From contig JARCOQ010000011.1 in assembly GCA_029207755.1 (NCBI GenBank), positions 24,269,212 to 24,333,211 of the forward strand: 64,000 nucleotides of DNA, written 5' to 3'. Source of the stretch: Chamaea fasciata (lineage: Eukaryota > Chordata > Aves > Passeriformes > Sylviidae). Each line of letters begins with the position of its first letter. Position 1 is the first letter of the stretch. A program made the position numbers and the translations under genes. Below the pieces are notes generated by a model. That model was not told the DNA's origin, did no database searches, and worked only from the letters and a program-made list of their open reading frames with translations. Below, one piece after another: positions 38,258 through 49,176 of the stretch.

Positions 38258-41033
38258 TCCAGCAATAATATGTTTGAGGAGGTTTCGATATTCTTTACAA
38301 GTTCGTGGCTCTTTACACAAATAAGAAAGACATCATTGATTTAATTATCTTCCCGGGGAACAACGGTGTAATACGCTGAATGGTGCTAAATGATTGATCT
38401 GGTAATTCATCTTCTGCTAACAGCTATCTATGCATTTTTTTTCTCTCCAGTCCTCAGCCCGATGACATTAGCAGCAATGTCACGGAGCAGTGCTGGGCTT
38501 TCATAAAACACCCACAGATGCTCTTTCCTGCCAGTGTTTAGGGACACATGGTTATAATTTTGTCTGTATTTCTTTGTCGTAGATTACTTTTAACTACGTC
38601 TGTTCAATTAAAACAGAAAAAAAAAAGACACAGCTAGAGCCCATCAGCTTTATATCAGAAGAAGCCTTTTAATGAAATAGGGAGATTTAATTTTGTAAGT
38701 GTTCTGATGGGTGCGAGATGCCTTTATGTTTTTTCAGAAGTTCTGTTTGGTGAATAGTTAGGAAAGGACATTATTACAGCATAAGGATATTATTGTACAC
38801 AGAAAGGCATTATTAAAAGTGATTTATTGTCCCATGTTAGGAAACTTATAGGAAAAGTCTGATAATATATTAAACTTGTTTATTATGGACTTCATATAAT
38901 TTTTGAATAATGCCGCTTTTTCTTTTGACAAGAGCAATAAACTCTGCTGATATAGACATACGTTGATTATCCCAAGTCAACTGTGTTGCTTAAAGAAACA
39001 TGCCCAAACAATCAGCTTCTGACAGCTGCATCTCTTGTTATTTACAATAGCCATCACAGTAATAACTCACCATTTCTATATTAATAAGGCAGAGAAATTT
39101 ATTATGATGGTATTGAAAAGTTATTAAGTACTGCATCCCAAGTGACAAAGTACCACAGCACTGTCACTATCCAAAAGCAGTTGCCCATCCATCACAAAGC
39201 TTTCCAGATGGTCCTGCATCTTTATCGCTCCCAGGTTGGTGACATCACCTGTTCACCCACTCAAAATTGATGATGAAAGCAAACAGATCTATCTTACTTA
39301 CATTTACCAAATCAATTTAATTTTACAGGCCGTGGCTTAGTGACATATTGACTGTTTTCCTTAATGGCATCTACTGTACTTAATGCAAAGAACTCATCTT
39401 TGAATCCTGCCTTGCATAATGTGGCATTTCATAATAAATTTTTTATAACATATTTATTTAATGGGAAGAATTATGATTGTTTGTCGGTTCTATTAGATGC
39501 AATTATTATTCTCTTCAGTTTAATATTTTTTATTTTTCTTTCTGATGTTGTCTTTCTTAATGGCTAAATTCAATTTACCAGTTGTGTCTTTTAAAGGGAT
39601 GTCTGGCATATCTCATTTATTTTTCTCTGTAATTTGATAATCTCGGATCTGCTCCAATGGCAGCTTTTTTCTCCATTATTTTAATGCTCTTACCTGCTTG
39701 GACAGAATGTTACCAAACTCAAAACCTACCTTGGTGGTGTTTAAATAAATAAAAATCTCTTTGTTCTGAAGAGAAATACGAATTCCTGAATCATCCTCTC
39801 GGTTCTGCTCTGAAGAAGGTTACAAAATTTCCTTCTCCCCTTCCTACTTCTAAGTCCACTTGACCCTTATGGTTTCACTCTGCTTCTCTCAGGAGTTAAT
39901 GCTCCTCCTGATTAAATTAAAACCTCAGTGGCTTTGTGGGCAATACACTCACAGACCTACAGAGAGGTTTCTGCGGCTTTAGACCCTGCCATGAAATGTG
40001 CGATTTCCTGCCCTCAAGGTCAAGGACACGGTGGAGCATCCACTGTGGGTGGAGGAACAGTGAATTCTACACACCACCATTCCAGGTTTCATTGGGACAA
40101 AAGCTTTTGTGAGATTTTACAGCTGTGCCACACCAACAGCTGCTCAGCCTCCTGCACTGGCTTAAAAGCCTCTTCCTGATGCTGTTGCCACGTTGACCTT
40201 GGGTTGGCTCAGAGCCTCACCAGCCCCCTGAGCACAGCCCCAGTGCCTGGGGGTGAGTGGCACCTCCCTTCCAGCAACCACTGCAGCCTCTCAGCTCCTT
40301 TGTGTGATATCAGAGTGAAGGTTTTCTGAGAACAGTTCCCCTGGCCAGCCCAGGAGGGAGATCTGGTGCTCCCCTCCTGGTGAGCAGCAGCTTTTCCTGA
40401 CCAAGGGAAGGTTGTGGTCTTTGTCACATCCCACCAACCTCATGCAAGACTCTGCTTATTCATACTAATCAAAGAGTTAGAGGAATTGAAGGGTGGAAGT
40501 AAGGAATAATAAAGACAATATGGACTAATGCTGAATGATCCCCCTTGTCCACACCATCTTCCACCCGCACTGAAAAACCCAAAGGACCAACAGCTCCCCT
40601 TTGCTGTCAATACATTTAATTCAAACCAAATGACAAGTCCACCTGCTTGTATCTTGCTATTTAAGGACCTAATATTTGCTCATTTGCAATTATAAACTGT
40701 GTGTTCTCCGGGCAGGGAGAAAGCTGCTGATAAGCCCAGGGAGCTGGTTGGAGTAAGGTGCTGACATCCACTCCGAGGGCAACGCTCTGCTCATGAAGCA
40801 GCATCTGCCTGCCTTGCTGCAGCCGTGCCTGACTCAGGCTCAGCCTCACCACAAGATGCAAACAGCAGAAGAATTCAGGCTGGTGACACTTGCAGCCGTG
40901 TCGTTTTTGTACACAGCTCTGGAGGGGCTGTCTCAAGCACCCTCGTGCACACTCAGCCCAGGCAGGACACACGGCGCGAACTCCATCCCATGTGCACCGA
41001 ACACTGTGTCCCTTACAGAGAGCCCAGCACGGC

Positions 41034-41117
41034 AGCTAAGCACGTGCTTAGCTCAAACACCTGGGTAATCCTGTTGATGATAAGCTCGTGCCTAAGTGCT
41101 TTATTGGACCTCAGCCA
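41034..41117. repeat. 20-bp perfect palindrome and adjacent old repeat match
   Basis: Positions 41034-41053 form a perfect 20-bp palindrome (agctaagcac and its complement) centred on CACGTG. About 26 bp further on, taagctcgtgcctaagtgct and ttattgga repeat a diverged form of the same motif. Both resemble an ancient reptile-type repeat (ttaagcacgtgcttaagtgctttgctgg-like), so the palindrome may be a repeat relic. It is also a canonical E-box and could bind bHLH factors. Confidence 0.5.
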
Positions 41118-42503
41118 GCGTGCTCTATGCCTTGCTAAGCTGAGCTCCAAATGGGATAAAACATCACCTATGTGCTGAAGACAAGGTAAGGATGTCACCC
41201 CCACCTGCAGCTGCCAGGAGTGGATGATCTGTTGATCTGGGGGAGAACACGCTCTCTGCAAGGCTGGCTTGGTCTAGTATTGATCAAAAAGCAGCCCCAC
41301 CTCACACTATAAAACAAATCATTCCTTTTTAATTCCAAATAACTAGGTAGCCCACATCCTTGTTTCTGCTTTTGCTTCAATAATAATTCTGCAAAAGTCC
41401 CTGGAGTCTCTATACTGCTGCAATCCATATGAAGGGAAAGAACCTAGGCAAGGAATCTGAGTTATACTTCCCTGCTTTCCAACCACCTGGCAGAGCGTGG
41501 TGCTGTTTTGCATGCTAATGCTGTTGAAAACAATTCAAGAAACAGCCAAGATTTGGTCTGTAAAAGTCACAGAACGGTGGCAGTGTGAAAGCGTCAAACA
41601 ACAGCAGAAAACCAAGGGGTTTTTATTCAGCACTAGGACACGCTCCATGTCCCAAAGAAAAATATTCACAAGTGCTGAAGTCTTTGTTCCTTCTATTTTT
41701 CTTTTTGAAAAAAAAAATATTATCTACTGCTCTCTCCCAGAGTGATTTTCCTGACTACAAGGGAGTTATTTCCCTCAGCACTGTCACTGTTTATTAAGAA
41801 TAGCTTAACTCAAGTTTTTAAGATCTGTGAATTCCACATGAAGTTATTTAGAAGACAAGACTTTTTGCTCTGTTTTTGTTAAAAATAAAAGAAACAAACG
41901 CTGCTTTCAACATTCTGACATAGATTTTTCCAGAGGAGGACGTAAAAATAGGGGCTAACATCTGTACATAGGAATTGGCTGGTAACTCCCACTGATTACA
42001 GTAGAAGTTTTTGGATGCTAAGAAAACAAAGCTATTGGTTTAGGTGCTACAACCCAGATTTGGGAGCATATACATTAGATTTCATCTCTAAAAGCCTGCA
42101 CCTTTTTTTTTAACATATTATTTAATTTTCATAGCAATGTATAGTACACCTAAACCCCAGAATGTCAAATAAATTTGATTTTTAAAACTGCTAAAAGAAA
42201 GCAAAAGAGTGCAGAATTAAAGCTCCAAACTGCAACTATCCCAGTCCCTACAAACTAGTGGGAAGCTTGTACTCCAAAACAATTTTTAGGAAGCTGTGCA
42301 GTTTTCTCTGAGGACTCACATGAAAAATGTTAGAGGAGGCATAAATAAATAGCCAAATGGTCTCCTAATTTCCATTTAGAAGTAATAGCATCAGCTCAAG
42401 CATACTCTACCAAATATGAGTTGTTTTTCAGCCGCACTGGCATGACAGGAAAATATACTCTGCTCTATAAACAGATTATATGCTGCTTTATAAAGCTCTA
42501 AAA

Positions 42504-42520
42504 TTTTTTTTTTTTTTTTT
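42504..42520. repeat. Poly-T run (17)
   Basis: Seventeen consecutive T. A 14-base A run follows about 300 bp later at 42822-42835. Confidence 0.93.
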
Positions 42521-42925
42521 ACTTCTGTGACAGGCTTGATTTATTAGAGTTTATTGCTCCTGGTTTTGCCCTCCTAGTAAAGAAATAAAAGTTTAGGATC
42601 AAAAGAGCTGTGAAGAATTTGTTCTTATGAATGAGACTTTGAGTTTGCTCGAGCAGCAAGAGGCCTGAATTTGGATATTGGCTGTCCCCTGGTCGAAGGT
42701 AGGTGCTTGTGCTTCGGCGACCTACCCAGAGCCTTGCTTTGAAATACTCTCCCAGTTGTTTTTCATAGCAGGGCATGAACCACGATGAAATCACTAAATT
42801 TGTGTTGCCTCACTTTTGTTTAAAAAAAAAAAAAATTACTGCCATCCCCTTAAGAGCTTGTTTTCTTTGTTGATTAAGCAGCAGTCAATTTTCCCTTTTC
42901 AAACAAGCACCAAGCAACAGCCTCC

Positions 42926-43026
42926 CGACCCCCTCGGATATTCGGGCTGCCGGCAAATACTAAAACCCCCGTGACAAACTGCAAAAAAGCTCGACCTTTC
43001 CCCTTGTCCGGTGACCCCCTGTTCGA
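42926..43026. promoter_or_regulatory. Small CpG-rich pocket, possible regulatory element
   Basis: Eight CpGs lie in about 100 bp (cccgacc, ctcggatattcgggctgccg, cccgtg, ctcgacc, tccggtg, ttcgat) in an otherwise CpG-poor intron, 3.6 kb downstream of exon 2. It is too short to be a classical CpG island. No other signal supports a function. Confidence 0.2.
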
Positions 43027-46000
43027 TTTGTACTTTAGCTAACCAATACCTGATTAGATAATGCTCAACTCCAGCCCCGCAAAATGAGATAAAATTCAAA
43101 TTTATGGCTTTTCATTTAAACTGATCTACAGCGCTCTAATCATGACCCAAGCACAAGTATATCACAACAAATTCTTTTGGTCCCGGAGTGTGTTTTATGG
43201 CTGGACTGTATAAATGGACACAATAGACATTGTTTCCTTGGACTCACTCTGGCAGAGCTCTGCGTTGATCCCATAGGGAGCCTTGCTATAGGGGAATGTA
43301 GGAACAGGCTCCATGAAATTCCTCAGCCTTCTGCAGAAAATTTTTCTTCATCATCAGCTGCCTGGCTGCCGAATTTAACAGCAGCAGCTCCCCCAGTTTC
43401 TACTTCTCTCCCAGGCTAATCCCAGTATCAACTCAGATGGATATCAGTCGCAAAAACTGGAAGTCAGAAGTATCCCACAGCTGGAAATACCCAAAACTAT
43501 GACAAGTTTTCATCTTTTGCAAGGGAAAAAGATGTCTTTTCCAAAAATGTAGTTACAGTCCAAATTTATGTGTAACTGTAAACTCTTGTCTCCAAGGTGA
43601 ATGTAGGGTTTTTGGTTAAAATTTTCTAGTGTAAGATTTTAGTCTACCTAGAAGTACTAAACAACTGCAAAAACAGAGCAAATGTTTCAGAACAAAAAGG
43701 ATAATATGTGCAGCATCAGAAAAAGGCTGAGAAAGATGTCCATCTTTCCTTCCAAAACTGTTTTGACGTTTGTTTTCCTCAAAAAAAACCCCACTCTTCC
43801 TTCATCATCTATGAAAGCCAAACACCATTGTACATTCAGTGTTCCAGCTTAAACTCAGAAAAAATTCAAAGATTGATTTTTTTAGAACCTTAATCATCCT
43901 CTCTGCAGTCAGAGGGGAATCTATTCAAGGGGTAAGTACACAAATACACAAATGGTGCAACTCCACTATGCATTTCTTACAGCACTGCAGACAAGAAGCA
44001 AAGAAATGAGTACATCTGGACACCGCAAAAGACTTTATTTGGCCTGTGGGACCAGGAGAAACATGAGCAGGTTGGGACATTTCTCCTTTGGAAGTCACCA
44101 GCTGGCTTCTATAACAGCATGGACTATCCTGGGAACTACAGGTAATCAAATACAAGAGAGTATTGTGTCACAATCTGCATCAATACAATCCACTCATCCA
44201 ACAAGTGGAAAGATTTCAAAACCTCTCATGGTACAAAGTCACTTAAAACCCACACCCAGCGCCACACAGAAACTTTGGTTCTATCCTTCCTCCATTTAAG
44301 ATTGAAATGAAGTTTCACCTTGATTGTCAGCAGCAGCGGAATGAATTCTCATTTGTTAACTGACTTGATGGCACCTGGCTGGACATACACCTTCTTTCTC
44401 GAAAGTGCGCATTTAAGCAAAAAACAACAGCACCAGAAAAGCTTAAATTCCAAGACCGTACTTAAACCTCAGTAAATGATAGTTTTCCTCACCATCCCAC
44501 ACTGCCTCTAGCACTGCCTGAGCCCACACACCAGCATCAGCTTCTTCCCCTTTTAATATCCAAAGCACAAGCCAAGGAAGTGGCGGATTCCTGAGGAGTG
44601 TGATGGTGAGCATCTGGGGTGGAATAAGCGTCACTGAAGTTCTCTCCAGCACTACCAGGTTCCCCCACATCTCTCCTTTAGCCCCAACCATCACTATGTG
44701 CCATTTTACTCACTGTATTAACTCTGGTAACCAGAATTCCTTCATTTCTCTTCAACTACAGTAAATGTATTTAACCCACTTGCTGGGAAAATATTCCGTT
44801 TCAAGTCCCTCTAAGCACCACAGAATACTTCTGGGTGAGTGACCAAATTGCAGAGGGACTTGACTGTTGATTTTGTATGATTTTGCTCCAACACTTTTGA
44901 ATAGCTTGCCCCAGCTGTCCTAAATAAATAACACTATTCAAATGGCACGAGTCCTGCAGCTTGAAAGGGATTCAAGCTGCCAGCTGGGCGTCCAGCACTA
45001 TCAAGATATTCTTTTCTTGTCTGAATATCACAGACCCCAAAATCTGAAATATTTCAAGCAGGAAAACCAGTCTCTAATGTTTTAGCATATTGCCAGTATC
45101 TAAGGGTGTGAAAAGCTGTATGGGTTTCCCTCAATCCTAGTAGGATTATCCTGTCCTACACCGCTTGAGTGTCCAGTCTAAAATACACGAATTTCGGGAT
45201 AATGTTAAACCTGCAAGTACAGCCATGTATCAAGAGTTTTGCTTTAATTACTGTTATCAATATTTGAGCTTAATTGTGGTGTGGTTAAAGGTCAGATTTT
45301 ATGGTTTCCTGGTGCCTTTTTCAAATAATCAAGATTTCTCACCAGCAATTATATTGCATCACAGTCTGTTAACTCAATAGAGTGCTGCCAAGTCTATGAT
45401 TTCTCCTGACACTCTTCTGTCACATTGTCACAGGTCTCACAAGAGTTTAAACAGCAGCATGGAAAGTTCGTGATGAACTCCCCAAGAGTTTACGGACGGT
45501 TAAGAGCAAATCAAGCTTCCATTTTCCACCATATCTGCAAGGCTGTGCTCCACAACGAAACTGCATTTTTCCTGGGAAAATGAACTCCCATCTCTCCAGA
45601 GGTCAGGCGTGCCCCTGGAGAGCCATGCAAACCCTGCATGGCTCCTCTTATCAGAAACCAAAGGAAACATGCAGATGGAAAGCAGAGATTGTGCTCCGTT
45701 CCTACAGCACATTGTTAAAACGATGAATAAAACCATGCAGGAACATTTGTTACATCATAACACAACAGCAGCACCACTTGATGTTTGAATCCCTGACCTG
45801 ACCATGGACCAGGAGCTCAGACAGATCCTCAGTGATACCACAGTGAGGGAAATGTTGTCCCTGAAGGCAGGGAAAGCAGGATCCAACACCTATACTCACC
45901 AAAGGAGTCCATGAACTCCTTCAGGAAAAGGATATCCCAAAGCATCTGCAGAAGCAACATGAACCACACCATTCCCATGTGTGCTGGGTATGGCACCAGC

Positions 46001-46571
46001 ATCCAAACCTACTTCACCAAATGAACGGCAGAATTCCCATAAAGTTAAATGGAAGCAGGATCAACCCCCCAGATTTTGAAGCCCCCTAGTAGCACAAAGT
46101 TGTTCAATAGCAAGTTTAGCCATACAACACTAGACTTAAGGGCTGTTTTAATCATTGTTGACAGAATGTGGCAACTCACAACCCTGAAAGCAGCATTCAG
46201 TTTCCTTTCAGACCGATAATGCAGTGATTTTGCAAATCCCTCACCCAGAGACATAATGCAGGACTATCCAAGACCTGATTAAAAATGGTGTAGAAATGCT
46301 CCAACAAGACTTTTTCCTCACTTTCCTCAAAAGCAGCATCACCTGCCAATATCCACCCAGACAGATTTCATGCATGAAGAGCGATATTAATTTCTGACTG
46401 TTTTTCTTTTTCAATTCACACTCGTCTCCATCCAGAAAAGCCCAAAAGGCCGCAAAGCAGTTTGTGCACATAAATATGCTTTGGCTGCTGCAGGATGAGA
46501 CTCGAATTCTGCAAATATTTCTGTGTTTATATATAGACACACAGGAACTCAACAGACTGAAAGAATGTACA

Positions 46572-46580
46572 GCATCTTAC
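46572..46580 (-). other. MECOM: Splice donor of MECOM exon 2
   Basis: On the minus strand the exon ends TGGGAG and the intron starts GTAAGATGC at 46580, a near-consensus donor. The junction falls exactly after the Glu codon of YGWE, where the long MECOM isoform joins the next PR-domain exon. If the donor is not used, the frame stays open for 17 more codons and stops at 46529-46527. Confidence 0.92.
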
Positions 46581-46930
46581 CTCCCAGCCATAACAGGGAT
46601 CTTTCAGGTGTGGCCGCTGCTCGCCTACAAAAGGGCCAAATTTCTCCCCTGCTTCAATCTTCCTTTTGGTCCATATCCCTAATCCTGCCCCAGGAATGTT
46701 GGATTCTCGGAGCTCAAACTCTGAAGGAATGGGAATGTCGTCAGGAATGTATATTGGAGCCTTGTAAGGAGAGCTCTCCTTGGGTGTGAAAGCTTCGCTG
46801 GAGGTCGCTGGAGAAGACGGCTCTTGGATGCTGATGGATGTTGGACACTGGACATTTGCAGCCTCTCCATCAGCTTCTGGCACCTCCCCCAGTGGAAGTT
46901 CTGGAAAGCTCTCATACAAACATTCATCAC
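46581..46930 (-). CDS. MECOM: MECOM (MDS1-EVI1/PRDM3) coding exon 2, start of PR/SET domain
   Basis: This internal exon of 350 bp holds two bases of a split codon plus 116 complete codons, so it enters in phase 1 and leaves in phase 0. Numbering residues from the first whole codon, there is an acidic leader (1-25), a Ser/Thr/Pro linker with [12 protein letters not shown] (39-50), the motif [10 protein letters not shown] (59-68), and the opening of the PR/SET fold with FELRES (71-76), GAGLGIW (80-86) and [13 protein letters not shown] (88-100), ending YGWE. These motifs are characteristic of the MDS1-derived N-terminus of MECOM. The paralogue PRDM16 is related but differs at many of these sites. 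MECOM is a nuclear zinc-finger transcription regulator important in haematopoietic stem cells. The long isoform carries the PR domain, linked in family literature to H3K9 methylation, and the short EVI1 isoform lacks it. The leader looks a few residues longer than the mammalian protein as I remember it. No frameshift or stop interrupts the exon. Confidence 0.94.
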
Positions 46931-46950
46931 CTGGAAAAGAAAGCCAAACA
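46931..46950 (-). other. MECOM: Splice acceptor of MECOM exon 2
   Basis: Read on the minus strand, a pyrimidine-rich tract (TTTGGCTTTCTTTTCCAG) ends in AG at 46932-46931, and the exon begins at 46930 with GTGATGAATG. The split codon takes its first base from the upstream exon. An A there would give Ser-Asp-Glu, which resembles the leader junction in PRDM16 and MECOM proteins. That base is inferred and not seen. Confidence 0.9.
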
Positions 46951-47589
46951 GTAGGGTTTGAAACACCCTGACAGATTTTGCACATGAAACCCTTTCAGCC
47001 TGCACATGGAATGGAAGGGACACTTTGGGAGACTTCACCAACCACTAAACCTGCAGCGGAGCCTCACCCTGGATGGAGCTGAGTCTTTTCTCTAGTGTAG
47101 GCCTGGGGGTAACACGGAGTTTCTCAGTATTCCTGACATCAAAAGTGGTTTGCATCATTGAACACAGGCGAGGGAATTGCACACAGATGTAAAGGCAGGC
47201 ACAGCCCATTGTCCAGCCAGGTCTGGATCCAGCACTGCACCCCACACATGCTTTGAAACTACAATTGAAAGCCAGCATTATATGTTACAACTGAAATCTA
47301 AGAGAAGTGAAAAGCAGGAAAGCTTCACTGGCCTTGCAGAGAGACAGATTGAACCTAAAGTAGCCAAAATTAAGTTTGATGGCCTCCAATTAGTCTTCGG
47401 AGAAAGGATCCAGCCTACCACACAACTCTTGGCAAGAGCTTCAGTTGATGTAAATCAGTGTCTTACCATTGACCTCGAAGAAATGCAATGGTCTAAAATA
47501 AGTTCAGGATCCAAACACCACCTTATAGAGAACATGAACCTTCTCTTCTTATGGTTGCAAAAAATCCTGGGGCAGAGCCAAAACGCATT

Positions 47590-47642
47590 AAAAAAAAAAA
47601 ATAAAAAAAGATCTCTGGGGCTTAGCCAACAACAACAACAAC

Positions 47643-47680
<38 letters not shown>

Positions 47681-47867
47681 CACAAAAAAATCCCCTCACT
47701 ATTTTTGACAACCTAAAATGTAAGACTGATTATAGATTCCTTTTAGTCAGAAACTTTGAATTGCTGCAGCAGGGGCTTTAGCTGCACCAGCAATACAGTG
47801 TTCAACCCAACACCACATGTGAAAGGAGCAAAATAACAAAACTAACAAAAAAAAAAAAAAAAAAAAA
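47590..47867. repeat. Cluster of long A-runs upstream of exon 2
   Basis: Three A-runs fall within 280 bp: an interrupted run at 47590-47609, 35 consecutive A at 47644-47678 and 21 at 47847-47867. A CAA repeat (47629-47643) adjoins the longest. In the pre-mRNA these are T-runs 0.65-0.95 kb upstream of the exon 2 acceptor. No retrogene body is recognisable beside them. Confidence 0.93.
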
Positions 47868-49123
47868 CAAAACAAAACCTTCTTCACTATTTATATCCAT
47901 TTAACTTATTCATGTTCTTGGGTTTTTACACACACCAGAACTCATTCCGCTTAATTCAAATAGGAGGTAGGAATACTGTTCTCCAAGGACTGAAACTGAG
48001 ACATCAAGCATTTAAAACCTGAGCTTGAGGATATTTGCATAATATGGTTGGCCCAGAAATGAAAGTGTTACACTGGGTTTGGCTTTCAGAATGACTCTGT
48101 TTCAGTGAAGAAACAGGAAACTTTAAAATGTTCTTTCAATTTCTTGCTCATTTAAGAAACTATCCATGGTAGATTAGCACCGTATGCCTTTTCCACTGAA
48201 ATCTGGTCATAGCCCATTGTCTCTCACATCTTTGTTACATATTATCTCACGGGTTTATATCTGTACTTTCATGCTTCTGGTACTGCCTAAGACAAACACT
48301 GGGACATAACAAATCATTGGAATAGATTGCTCCCATCACAGGACTGGCAAACTGGATTCTTCATCTGTGAGCAATTTATTCACAGCCATGAACTGTTTTT
48401 CTTTCTTTTATGTGGCACTGGCTATGACCTCATACATGTCACAGGAAAGTTCAGCTACCCATCCCCTCAGCCTCCAGTTTGGCAGACTCTGCCTGCACTT
48501 TAACAATTGAACCCAATATTGATCAGTTTGTCACTTTCCTAATACCTGCCATTCTGAGAAGTAGAAAATCCTGACTGACTCCACCATTTAGCTGAGAAGG
48601 ACACAGTGAGGGATTTTCCATTGCTTACGGTTCAGAAATCCTACCTGTCACAGCTGACTTTGGCAATGATGCTCAAAGGCTTGTGAAAGCACTGGTGCAG
48701 AGAGCTTGCTCTGGGCCTACCACGTATGAGCCCATGCCATACCTTCCTTGCTGCTCCCAGCACCACTTATCTGGGACTCCAAAGGACAGGAAAGAGGGCA
48801 TGGAAAGGATGGAGACACAGCTCCAAAGATGCCACCACTCACTTTTCCCTGCACTGAGACAACCCCTTCAGCAGCAATCTGTTACACCATGGCACTGCTG
48901 CTGCCCCCAAACACAGCCGTGCTCCAGTGTGGTGGGACAGGTGACAGAGGTCCATCCACACCTTCTGAGCATCCCCCAAAACTTGAACGTGCTCCCTGAC
49001 TTTGCAGGCCAGCAACAGTGCTGCATCCACTCAGGGCAGGCGTGCTCCCATTCAGATGTCTTCCCCCAACTGTTTAGATTGCAGTCCTGCCTAAAATACT
49101 TCAGCTGTTTTTGAAACGGGGGT

Positions 49124-49176
49124 AAAAAAAAAAAAAAAAAAAAACAAAAAACAAAAAACAAAAAAAAAAAAAAAAA
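49124..49176. repeat. A-rich tract with CA interruptions
   Basis: A 53-bp run of A interrupted by single C bases at about 7-9-base intervals, ending with 17 uninterrupted A. Confidence 0.93.

Larger units (their letters stand above)
1..46580 (-). other. MECOM: MECOM intron 2 (partial; 3' end outside window)
   Basis: About 46.6 kb downstream of exon 2 in gene direction. I found no further coding exon, RNA gene or recognisable pseudogene. Apart from the repeats and pockets listed separately, it is unique, moderately AT-rich sequence. Stretches in which I see nothing specific beyond short A or T runs are 1-3.4, 3.6-10.0, 10.2-12.6, 12.8-23.8, 24.1-27.8, 29.3-31.0, 31.9-34.5, 34.7-41.0, 41.2-42.9 and 43.1-46.5 kb. 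In mammals this intron is very long and contains many conserved regulatory sequences, so some of this is likely regulatory, but I cannot demonstrate conservation from one sequence. Confidence 0.85.

Noticed and set aside
46581..46930. PRDM16 as the identity of the exon.
   Set aside because: PRDM16 shares the FELRES...IPGAGLG region but differs at [18 protein letters not shown] and FGPFVGEQ, where this exon agrees with MECOM.
47177..47716. Open frame of 179 codons ending in poly-Lys.
   Set aside because: The C-terminal lysines come from the A-runs. The remainder has no family resemblance and lies next to the MECOM exon on the opposite strand.
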